Below, in pieces: positions 1 to 5,908 of a stretch of 6,927 bases of DNA (positions are counted from its first letter, which is position 1; every line of letters starts with the position of its first letter). This DNA is from B18-G2 sp964432835. Its GTDB lineage: Archaea; Thermoplasmatota; E2; DHVEG-1; B18-G2. The stretch covers positions 1 to 6,927 of the forward strand of contig CAYSPA010000062.1 of NCBI GenBank assembly GCA_964432835.1, read 5' to 3'. The notes beneath the pieces were generated by a model. That model made no database searches, was not told the DNA's origin, and worked only from the letters and a program-made list of their open reading frames with translations. A program made the position numbers and the translations under genes.

Positions 1-113
1 ACGGAATTCATCTGGATGAAGAATTTTACAGGAAAAGGATAGAGCAGTTATATCCCGGGGAGATAGGAAAGCTGTGTAACCTGGTTTTTGAGAGAATAAC
101 ATCCAGCCGGTGA
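1..113 (+). CDS. 3' end of an unidentified protein gene (partial)
   Basis: An open frame (codons starting at base 3) runs in from the left edge and ends at TGA 111-113, giving 36 C-terminal residues, beginning GIHLDEEFYRKRIEQLYPGE and ending ERITSSR. It looks like real coding sequence: the other two + frames stop early, and the codons (AGG, AGA, ATA, GAG, CTG) resemble those of the neighbouring genes. The segment is charged and probably helical, with no motif that I recognise, so I assign no function. It is the only gene on the + strand and converges on tRNA-Glu, with 184 bases between them. The start lies outside the window. Confidence 0.5.
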   Translation, partial: GIHLDEEFYRKRIEQLYPGEIGKLCNLVFERITSSR

Positions 114-297
114 GGGTTAATCCACATCTTGGCTGCGTAGCAGATCATCGGCTGAAAAGTTTAGAAAACAAATCGTGGTGGAATCGATGAAATGGATGAC
201 AGGGCAATCCATATACGGAATGATGAAAAACTGTAAATCCGGAAAATTTGAGAGGTGGTCGAGCCATGTAGACAATTTCAATTGATGGAGAAGACGA
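114..297. other. Intergenic region between convergent gene end and tRNA
   Basis: This is the 3' flank of both the + strand gene fragment and the - strand tRNA. I see no convincing gene. Short A-runs on the + strand near 163-175 and 222-229 would be T-runs in a transcript leaving the tRNA and could help termination, but there is no strong hairpin or long T tract. A frame on the - strand here starts inside the tRNA and is not credible. Confidence 0.5.
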
Positions 298-372
298 TGC
301 TCCCGCCGGGATTTGAACCCGGGTCGCCGGCTCGAAAGGCCGGAATGATTGGCCGGACTACACCACGGGAGC
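298..372 (-). tRNA. tRNA-Glu (anticodon UUC)
   Basis: On the - strand the sequence folds as a full cloverleaf. The acceptor stem GCTCCCG pairs with CGGGAGC. The D arm has a short weak stem with a mismatch at 13-22. The anticodon stem CCGGC/GCCGG carries the loop CTTTCGA, giving anticodon TTC. The variable loop is CGAC, and the T arm is CCGGG-TTCAAAT-CCCGG. Base 298 supplies discriminator A, and CCA is not encoded and must be added by the CCA-adding enzyme, as is common in archaea. There is no intron. The stems are almost all G-C, richer than the surrounding genes. It sits 43 bases after the hydrogenase protease gene and has its own TATA-like box. Confidence 0.97.
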
Positions 373-400
373 AACCACTTTTAGGTGTATCTGAAACTGC

Positions 401-410
401 CTTAAAAATA
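401..410 (-). promoter_or_regulatory. TATA-like box for tRNA-Glu
   Basis: On the - strand this reads TATTTTTAAG, centred about 34 bases upstream of the mature tRNA 5' end. That is the expected distance for an archaeal box A with a transcription start a few bases before the tRNA. It lies just after the stop codon of the protease gene, and its T-run could also help end the hydrogenase transcript. Confidence 0.5.
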
Positions 411-415
411 TTGGG

Positions 416-877
416 TTAATGTACCGTCGGCTGAGCAATCTCCAGGAGAAATTTTTCTATTTTCTCCACTATGTTATCAAGGTTTTTTTCAACCGAAGAG
501 GATAATCCTTGTCCGAATGACATGTTTTCCACCTGAACACAGAGTATGGTAACATCCTCTGGTCTGTTATAGAGTAATCTGGATAACTCGATCAATCTCC
601 CGAGATTGAGAAAATGAACCGAAAAGATTTCCCTTTCCTGAATTTCATCCAGATTGAACTCTCTCACCTCTCCAATTTCCCCTCCAAAGTCGGAGGAATC
701 TATGATGATCACCTTTCTGTATCTCGACAGTATATCTATAATTCTGGAGCCACATATTCCTCCGTCTATAAAATCAAAATATTCAAACCTATTCTCAAGT
801 ATACTCTTTAAGTACACACCTAACCCATCATCTCCTCTGAGAATATTCCCCAAACACACAACCGCTATCCTTTCCAT
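416..877 (-). CDS. [NiFe] hydrogenase maturation protease (HycI/HybD family)
   Basis: This 153-residue protein is a peptidase of the HybD/HycI (M52) family, which checks nickel insertion and then removes the C-terminal tail of the hydrogenase large subunit. The family's opening strand and glycine motif are present: VVCLGNILRGDDGLG, residues 6-20. By comparison with E. coli HybD (Glu16, Asp62, His93), the likely nickel-sensing ligands are Asp17, Asp60 (in IIIDSSDF) and His88 (in FSVHFLNLG). The length is normal for the family. I chose ATG 877 because the protein then begins MERIAVV directly before the first strand. A GTG at 919 in the same frame would add 14 uncharacteristic residues. The start overlaps the 3' end of hydA by 13 bp, so the two are probably translationally coupled. 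Its immediate neighbour HydA is the obvious substrate. Confidence 0.93.
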   Translation of the reverse strand: MERIAVVCLGNILRGDDGLGVYLKSILENRFEYFDFIDGGICGSRIIDILSRYRKVIIIDSSDFGGEIGEVREFNLDEIQEREIFSVHFLNLGRLIELSRLLYNRPEDVTILCVQVENMSFGQGLSSSVEKNLDNIVEKIEKFLLEIAQPTVH

Positions 878-2166
878 TTCACCTTCACTTCTAGGCTGTG
901 GGTCGAGCACGAGATACACGGGTCATATGCTCTGACGAGCATTTTCAGAAGATTTTCTATCTCGTCTTTTGGTCTATCCTTAACCTCCGAAACAAGTTTT
1001 TCCATATCCTTCTGTATATTTGCATGGTTCTGATTTGTCGGGATCACTAGATTTGCCCTTTTACATCTTCCTTTACTGTCCATCACGTAATCATGTATGA
1101 GTAAGCCTCTGGGAACCTCAACCATTCCCACACCCCTCCCTTCCCTGGGCTTCACTTCTGAAATCCTCTCTTCTTTTATTCCTCTGCTGAGAAAATCATC
1201 GATTATATCTATAGATTCCTCCATGTTGTGAGCAATTTCAACAAGCTGGGCCATGCTGTTCATAAACGGGTTGAAACAGGGATTTTTGAGATCAAATATC
1301 GAAGATATGTGGTGGGCAAAATCGGAGAGGAACTTGCTGTTTATATTGAATCTTGCCAGTGCGCCGACCATGTATGATTCTCTTGCATGTCTGGAGTGTT
1401 TTGCCGTGGAAATGTCCACGACATATTCTTTGATATAATCTCTGTAGTCACCGTTTAAATAGCCTGCATCTGAAGACATCGGTGAACCATCATAAAATGC
1501 GTACTCTCCTTCCCGTGATAGAGAGATATACTCCGTTTCTCTGCTGAAGTCTGGAAATGCCCCTATTCTCTTCTCTATCTCAAAGGACACTTCTTCTAAC
1601 AATTTCTTACAATCTTCTATCTCCTTTCTGACCTTTTCCAACTCTCTGACACTGGGGAATGAATAAAAGCCTCCGACCGCGAGCGACACTGGATGGGTGG
1701 TTCTACCGGCTGTGATGTCCGATAACCTGTTTGCAAGTTTGTGTATCTTCAGCATTTTTTTCACAAGCTCTTTGTTTTCCTTTGCCACCTCTATAACATC
1801 CTTTTTTCCGAACAAGTCCGGCAGAACGAGGAAACCTACATGAAGAGAATGGCTCTGCATGTTTTCTGCGTGTAAGGCAAGCTTCCTCAATTCAATCGTC
1901 TGCTCCGTCACTTCTATCGAGAGAGCCGACTCCACCGCTTTTATCGAAGCTATCGTATGACCTATTGAGCATATGCCACATATTCTCGATGTAATGAAAG
2001 GCAAGTATTCATAGTTCTGGTCCCTGACTATGGCCTCGAAGAATCTCGGTGCTTCCGGAATCTGCCATTCCACCCTCTTTATATCTCCATCACTATCGAT
2101 CTCGACAATTATGTTTCCATGCCCTTCTACTCTTGTCAGGTGGTGAACCTCTATTCTTTTCTCCAT
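865..2166 (-). CDS. hydA: [NiFe] hydrogenase large (alpha) subunit, sulfhydrogenase type
   Basis: This is the catalytic subunit, 433 residues, that binds the NiFe(CN)2CO centre and interconverts H2 with protons and electrons. The N-terminal ligand motif RICGICSIGH is at 61-70 (Cys63, Cys66), preceded by the family signature LTRVEGHG at 10-17. The C-terminal motif DPCISCSTH is at 415-423 (Cys417, Cys420). After His423 come ten more residues, SLEVKVKWKG. In this family the tail after that His is removed by a protease once nickel is in place, so the mature form should have 423 residues. The length and motifs fit soluble group 3 enzymes (HydA of Pyrococcus, group 3b-like) rather than membrane-bound ones. 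GGTGAT lies 5 bases before the ATG. The start overlaps hydD by 16 bp and the end overlaps the protease gene by 13 bp. Confidence 0.95.
   Translation of the reverse strand: MEKRIEVHHLTRVEGHGNIIVEIDSDGDIKRVEWQIPEAPRFFEAIVRDQNYEYLPFITSRICGICSIGHTIASIKAVESALSIEVTEQTIELRKLALHAENMQSHSLHVGFLVLPDLFGKKDVIEVAKENKELVKKMLKIHKLANRLSDITAGRTTHPVSLAVGGFYSFPSVRELEKVRKEIEDCKKLLEEVSFEIEKRIGAFPDFSRETEYISLSREGEYAFYDGSPMSSDAGYLNGDYRDYIKEYVVDISTAKHSRHARESYMVGALARFNINSKFLSDFAHHISSIFDLKNPCFNPFMNSMAQLVEIAHNMEESIDIIDDFLSRGIKEERISEVKPREGRGVGMVEVPRGLLIHDYVMDSKGRCKRANLVIPTNQNHANIQKDMEKLVSEVKDRPKDEIENLLKMLVRAYDPCISCSTHSLEVKVKWKG
879..884 (-). promoter_or_regulatory. Closely spaced ribosome binding site of the protease gene
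   Basis: AGGTGA on the - strand matches the anti-Shine-Dalgarno but ends only one base before ATG 877, which is tighter than usual. Translation may therefore depend on ribosomes finishing hydA, which overlaps this site. It lies inside the codons of the HydA tail that the protease should cut off. Confidence 0.45.
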
Positions 2167-2906
2167 ATTTTATCACCGAAATTAAACATATTCCACTTAT
2201 CTTTCAGCTCATTATAATCGATATTGTATCTCTGGAATATCTCTTTTATACACTCGGTTGCCGGTTTCTCCAGAATCCCTCTGCACCCTATGCACGGTGA
2301 ACCCCTGGATGGGCATATGGCGTTGCACCCTGCCAGTGTTATGGGACCGAGACACAATTTTCCTTCATCAAAAAGGCACGGGTTCTCTCTCTTCTTGCAC
2401 TCAACGCATACCGGGTAATTGGGTAGTTCCGGTTTCTTTCCAGAGGAGATGGATATCACAAATCTCTCGAATTCATCTCTATCTATGGGGCATCCGGGTA
2501 TGTAATAATCCACCTTAACAACCTCATCCACAGATTTCGCCCTATGGATGTTGAAAAAGGGATTGCTCACCAATTCTTTATCTCCATACACCGATTCTAT
2601 GAGTTCATCTTCATTAAACCTGTTTCTCATCTTGTTTATACCACCGAGACATGCACAGCTTCCAAGAGCTACAAGTATATCGGCGTGTTCTCTTATATCT
2701 TTGAGTCTTTCCTCATCCATGGGTCTGCTGATAGATCCCTCCACGAAAGCTATATCGTAATCATCTGAATGAACATCCGATATCTCTCTGAATGATACAA
2801 TATCGACGATCTCTATAAGTTTCAGTATCTCATCCTCCATGTTTGCTATCTGGAGTTGACAACCTTCGCAGCCCGCGAAATCGAAGAAAGCCACTCTTGG
2901 TTTCAT
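2151..2906 (-). CDS. hydD: [NiFe] hydrogenase small (delta) subunit, sulfhydrogenase type
   Basis: This 251-residue iron-sulfur subunit passes electrons between the NiFe site in HydA and the diaphorase-like partner. Proximal-cluster cysteines are visible: Cys13 and Cys16 in GCEGCQLQ, Cys84 in LGSCACLGG, and Cys139 in IPGCPID. The C-terminal third carries two more groups suited to medial and distal [4Fe-4S] clusters: Cys167, 170, 177 and 185, then Cys194, 198, 205 and 208 (AGCNAICPSRGSPCIGC). There is no Tat signal or membrane anchor, so it should be cytoplasmic, as in group 3 enzymes. The ATG overlaps the stop of the upstream fused gene by 4 bp (ATGA) and has a strong GGAGGTG 5 bases before it. 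The gene overlaps hydA by 16 bp. Confidence 0.95.
   Translation of the reverse strand: MKPRVAFFDFAGCEGCQLQIANMEDEILKLIEIVDIVSFREISDVHSDDYDIAFVEGSISRPMDEERLKDIREHADILVALGSCACLGGINKMRNRFNEDELIESVYGDKELVSNPFFNIHRAKSVDEVVKVDYYIPGCPIDRDEFERFVISISSGKKPELPNYPVCVECKKRENPCLFDEGKLCLGPITLAGCNAICPSRGSPCIGCRGILEKPATECIKEIFQRYNIDYNELKDKWNMFNFGDKIWRKE
2172..2177 (-). promoter_or_regulatory. Ribosome binding site of hydA
   Basis: GGTGAT on the - strand, 5 bases before ATG 2166 and inside the last codons of hydD. It supports this start. Confidence 0.7.
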
Positions 2907-4819
2907 TGAAACACCTCCGGAAGATTCTTTATATCAGAATATCTGAAAACGGGTCCCTCTCTACACACGTATATACCATTTATCTGACAGTGTCCACATC
3001 TTCCCAAACCACACTTCATTCTTCTCTCCAGTGAAACAAAGATATTGGTATCTTTGATACCCGCATCTTCAAGGCATTTGATAACAAACTTATACATCAC
3101 GGGCGGGCCAACCACCAGCGATACAGTCTCCTTGGGATTCTGTATTTCTATCTCATTAAAAAGTGTGGTGACTACACCCACGCTGTGATTCCATTTCATA
3201 CCTTCTGGACAGGTATCTACAGATAGTCTTATTTCGACATCATCAACTTCCTTCCATTTCTCCATCTCATCCATGAAAAGCATATCCTTTGGTGTTCTCG
3301 CTCCATACAGGATGTAAATTTTTCCAAATCGCGGTCTATTATCTTTGGATAACACATGCTTTATGAGAGATCGGAGGGGTACAATACCAATTCCTCCCGC
3401 AACAAAAAGGAGGTCCTTTCCTTCCAGATCCTCTACTCTGAAACCTTTACCCAGGGGACCTCTTATTCCGAGCTTTTCACCCTCTTTCATGCTGTGCATA
3501 CGATTGGTCAGGTTACCCACCTTTCTGATGACGAGTTCAAATCTGTTATCTCCACTTGGAGGGGAAGAGATCGATATGGGCGCTTCTCCCACTCCAAACA
3601 CGGATACCTCCACGAACTGCCCCGGTTCGAAGTGGAATGAATCCCTGCTGAGAAGTTCGATTTCAAATAGTTTCTCGTTCTCAGTTAGCGGTTCAATCCT
3701 TCTTATGACGGCAGGCTCCGGCAAAATACGAGAATCTGCCTCCACACCCTCTATCATCTTGTATACCAGTTTGCCCCTGGATTCATGTTTTCTTCTAGAT
3801 AATGTGTTAAAAACTTTCGCCGGGTCCGCTATCTTTGGTATGCATGCCATGATACATCTTCCACAGCCCACGCATGCTATAAAGTTGTATCTCATGGGTA
3901 TGTAGAGCCCTTTTCTGTAGAACCTGTGCCTGTATCTTTCGGATTTGTCTTTCCTGAAAATCTCCCCACTTGCTATTTTTGTGAAATCCGGCAACAGGCA
4001 ACTGTCCCACGTCCTTATCCTCTCCCCATCTTCCAGAGTTAATGATATCTCGTCCCTGATGTCATAACAGTAGCAGGTTGGACAAACCAAAGTGCACGAA
4101 CCGCACTGTAAGCATTTCTTTGATTCTTCTTCCCATAAAGGATGTTCAAATACATCCATCAAAAGGAAAGGAATCTGATCCTTCTCGATATCGAGTTTAA
4201 CCTTGTATCTATCGGGAAGTGCTTTCCTGTGGTTTTCGACATCCTTTATATCTTGGTCACTGGCTTCTTTTATATTCCTCGCGTAGTCCATCAATATTTC
4301 CCTTCCTCTTTCGCTGCCGATTTCTATTATCACTTTCTTACCCAAGTCTGTCAGCATTAAATCAAAACCGTCTTCCACAACATGGGTACCGAGACTCGAG
4401 GCAAACGAAAAATCATTCACTCTCAGAATGTCCGAACCTATAATTATGGTATTTTCTCTTCTCTGTTTATAAAGTTCATCCGGTCGCCCCTCCATGTAGA
4501 CCATGTCCATCTGCTTTAAGGCTACAATGTCGTATGGATGCACGCCTATTATCACCCTTTTTGTATTATCTCCCAACAATTCACCCTTCTGTTCGCCAAC
4601 ATTGAATTTTATCATTTTTTCATAGGGCGGAAGGAAGAATTTTTTTGGAGGTAGAATGGTAACATCGTGGTCAAGCCGCAGCTCGGCGGCGCTTTCCAGA
4701 TGCGAGAAAACGAAACGTCCCCTTTTTTCTTTCACACCTATGGTTTCAAAGCCGTTTATCAGGTTATCTACAAATGCCAAAAAATCGTCCTTTTCCAATC
4801 TGCAAATTTCTCCATCCAT
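2903..4819 (-). CDS. Fused hydrogenase beta-gamma subunit (HydB-HydG fusion)
   Basis: This 638-residue protein joins two subunits that are normally separate in sulfhydrogenases. Residues 1 to about 345 are HydB-like (also related to AsrA), with two [4Fe-4S] motifs: CLQCGSCTLVCP (Cys236, 239, 242, 246) and CVGCGRCIMAC (Cys316, 319, 322, 326), and WDSC at 271-274. From about 366 it is HydG-like (related to AsrB and PyrK), a ferredoxin-NADP reductase fold. It has an FAD-region motif GEAPISISSPP (411-421), GPLGKGF (454-460), an NAD(P)-region AGGIGIVPLRS (474-484), GPPVMYK (571-577), and a C-terminal [2Fe-2S] set Cys603, 608, 611, 619. The inferred role is electron transfer between NAD(P)(H) and the HydDA core. 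The two parts are in frame with no stop, joined by a linker at about 345-366. No Shine-Dalgarno precedes the ATG, so a leaderless transcript is likely. AsrAB-like sulfite reductase is unlikely because hydD and hydA follow directly. Confidence 0.92.
   Translation of the reverse strand: MDGEICRLEKDDFLAFVDNLINGFETIGVKEKRGRFVFSHLESAAELRLDHDVTILPPKKFFLPPYEKMIKFNVGEQKGELLGDNTKRVIIGVHPYDIVALKQMDMVYMEGRPDELYKQRRENTIIIGSDILRVNDFSFASSLGTHVVEDGFDLMLTDLGKKVIIEIGSERGREILMDYARNIKEASDQDIKDVENHRKALPDRYKVKLDIEKDQIPFLLMDVFEHPLWEEESKKCLQCGSCTLVCPTCYCYDIRDEISLTLEDGERIRTWDSCLLPDFTKIASGEIFRKDKSERYRHRFYRKGLYIPMRYNFIACVGCGRCIMACIPKIADPAKVFNTLSRRKHESRGKLVYKMIEGVEADSRILPEPAVIRRIEPLTENEKLFEIELLSRDSFHFEPGQFVEVSVFGVGEAPISISSPPSGDNRFELVIRKVGNLTNRMHSMKEGEKLGIRGPLGKGFRVEDLEGKDLLFVAGGIGIVPLRSLIKHVLSKDNRPRFGKIYILYGARTPKDMLFMDEMEKWKEVDDVEIRLSVDTCPEGMKWNHSVGVVTTLFNEIEIQNPKETVSLVVGPPVMYKFVIKCLEDAGIKDTNIFVSLERRMKCGLGRCGHCQINGIYVCREGPVFRYSDIKNLPEVFQ
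2912..2918 (-). promoter_or_regulatory. Ribosome binding site of hydD
   Basis: GGAGGTG on the - strand, 5 bases before ATG 2906, is a near-ideal archaeal Shine-Dalgarno. It lies in the final codons of the fused hydB-hydG gene and indicates reinitiation at the ATGA junction. Confidence 0.8.
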
Positions 4820-4831
4820 GGTCGATTGACC
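4820..4831. repeat. Imperfect inverted repeat before the hydrogenase operon
   Basis: GGTCGATTGACC has complementary arms (GGTC/GACC), with five of six base pairs symmetric. It lies between the TATA-like box and the first ATG, where a repressor could block initiation on a leaderless transcript. A role as operator is inference only; a short repeat like this can arise by chance. Confidence 0.3.
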
Positions 4832-4840
4832 GAATAAGAA

Positions 4841-4850
4841 AATAATTATT
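4841..4850 (-). promoter_or_regulatory. TATA-like box of the hydrogenase operon
   Basis: AATAATTATT, a perfect palindrome, is centred about 26 bases upstream of ATG 4819. That is the distance from box A to the transcription start, so transcription would begin at or very near the start codon. This agrees with the absence of a Shine-Dalgarno. It overlaps the stop codon of the upstream pyrophosphatase gene. Confidence 0.55.
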
Positions 4851-5412
4851 AACGATTTTTCTTTTCCGTGAGATACTCTATCAGCATCTGTATGGATTTT
4901 CCTCTATGGGAATACATGTTCTTTTCCGATGCATCCATCTCTCCAAAGGTTTTGGTCGCTCTTTCAGGATAAAAAATGGGATCGAAGCCAAAACCTTTAG
5001 ATCCCCTCTTTTCCGTAGATATCCTCCCCTTGCACTCTCCCACGAATATCCTGACCCTCTTTCCCCTTTCCTTGTAGGCAACCACGGATTTAAACATGGC
5101 CTCTCTATCGGTTACACCTTCCATGAGTTTTAAAATGCCGTCACATCCTATTTTTTTGAAGACGTATGCAGAATATACTCCTGGAAATCCATTCAGGGAT
5201 TTTATGAATAAGCCGGCATCCTCCAGGAAGAAGGGTTTGTCTATCTTTCTGGAAAGATACTTTATGCCGTAAATAGCCACCTCCTCCAAGGTATCGGCCT
5301 GTATCTCCGGGTAACCCTTATCGTACTGTTTAACTTCTATACCTATCCGTCTGAATTTTTCTCTCGCCTCTCTGAATTTTCCATTATTCTGCGTCGCGAA
5401 CACTACCTCCAT
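4849..5412 (-). CDS. rdgB: XTP/dITP pyrophosphatase (HAM1/RdgB family)
   Basis: This 187-residue enzyme hydrolyses non-canonical purine triphosphates (ITP, XTP and their deoxy forms) to monophosphate and pyrophosphate, keeping them out of DNA and RNA. Family motifs are all present: FATQNNGKF at 5-13 (phosphate-binding Asn10 and Lys12), FFLEDAGLFI at 61-70 (acidic metal site Glu64/Asp65), LNGFPGVYSA at 73-82, GFGFDPIF at 140-147, and SHRGK at 168-172. The length is typical of archaeal members. A strong GGGAGGT lies 7 bases before the ATG. The start overlaps the end of bud32 by 10 bp when bud32 is read in its proper C-terminal frame. The hydrogenase genes begin 29 bases after its stop. Confidence 0.95.
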   Translation of the reverse strand: MEVVFATQNNGKFREAREKFRRIGIEVKQYDKGYPEIQADTLEEVAIYGIKYLSRKIDKPFFLEDAGLFIKSLNGFPGVYSAYVFKKIGCDGILKLMEGVTDREAMFKSVVAYKERGKRVRIFVGECKGRISTEKRGSKGFGFDPIFYPERATKTFGEMDASEKNMYSHRGKSIQMLIEYLTEKKNR

Positions 5413-5908
5413 CTTATATACCTCCCTCTTCTGGATATCTCATCCAGTTTCCTTCNNNNNNNNNNNNNNNNNNNNNNNNNNNNNNNNNNNNNNNNNNNNN
5501 NNNNNNNNNNNNNNNNNNNNNNNNNNNNNNNNNNNNNNNNNNNNNNNNNNNNNNNATCCCCCTGTTATGAAGTTTTGCTATATTCCTGCCCATTTCCATG
5601 CAAATCCTCTTCATCTCTCCTTTCGATACTTCCGAGAGCAAATCCTTCACCTTTTTACCCTCTATATATTCCATGGTTATCGTACACCGCGTGATATCCA
5701 CATCATATATGATGGGCGCGGGAACGCCCGCCTTTCTCGCTTCATGTATGAGTTTTGCTTCTTCCTTTGTCCTCGATGCCCTGAGCAAAAAATCCAGTTC
5801 CTTCAACCTGTACTTCTTGGACAACCTCACCTTCTTAACAGCCTTTCTTCCCAGATATTCCGAAAGTATGAGCTCAGCTTCCGCGCCCCTGTAAATCACT
5901 CTCTCCAT
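5403..5908 (-). CDS. bud32: KEOPS kinase/ATPase Bud32 (interrupted by assembly gap)
   Basis: This is the small atypical kinase of KEOPS, which works with Kae1 in making t6A37 in tRNA. The first 117 residues are readable: GAEAELI at 8-14 (nucleotide-binding loop), Lys25/Lys26 in AVKKVR, KKYRLKELD at 31-39, RTKEEAKLI at 46-54, and TMEYIEG at 78-84. The sequence breaks off after LHNRG followed by the bases AT, just before the family's HGDLT catalytic loop. After the gap, one frame gives RKLDEISRRGRYIRWR and TAG at 5403-5405, which matches the basic RGRY C-terminus typical of Bud32. This frame does not match a simple 100-base gap, so the end is assigned by family resemblance. The start overlaps kae1 by 13 bp, with GAGGT (5918-5922) 9 bases upstream. 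Many archaea fuse Kae1 and Bud32; here they are separate. Confidence 0.9.
5420..5426 (-). promoter_or_regulatory. Ribosome binding site of the pyrophosphatase gene
   Basis: GGGAGGT on the - strand, 7 bases before ATG 5412. It falls within the codons for the RRGRY segment of Bud32. Confidence 0.75.
5456..5555. other. Assembly gap of exactly 100 N
   Basis: One hundred consecutive N, the usual placeholder for a scaffold gap of unknown size. It lies inside bud32. Reading frames on its two sides require a true length that leaves remainder 2 on division by 3. Family length (about 200 residues) suggests roughly 200-230 missing bases. Confidence 0.95.

Noticed and set aside
117..374. A possible 85-residue protein on the - strand
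   Set aside because: It begins inside tRNA-Glu and its first third is the translated tRNA. No ribosome binding site or recognisable domain.
416..919. Longer protease starting at GTG 919
   Set aside because: It would add 14 residues unlike the family, ahead of the first beta-strand, and lie deep in hydA; ATG 877 fits the family start.
3742..3757. Possible internal start at Met355 of the fusion, giving a separate HydG
   Set aside because: No clear Shine-Dalgarno precedes it and there is no stop codon before it; a single fused product is the simpler reading, though a second internal product cannot be excluded.
3345..3905. A 186-codon open frame on the + strand
   Set aside because: It lies wholly antisense to the well-supported hydB-hydG fusion and is low-complexity and Ser/Pro/Thr-rich, as expected of an antisense shadow.
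2903..4819. Anaerobic sulfite reductase AsrA-AsrB fusion
   Set aside because: The domains are homologous, but no AsrC-type siroheme subunit follows; hydD and hydA do, in the order of hydrogenase operons.
5414..5455. Bud32 ending EGNWMRYPEEGGI with TAA at 5414-5416
   Set aside because: This frame depends on the gap being exactly 100 bases and the tail does not resemble Bud32; the alternative frame gives the typical RGRY ending.
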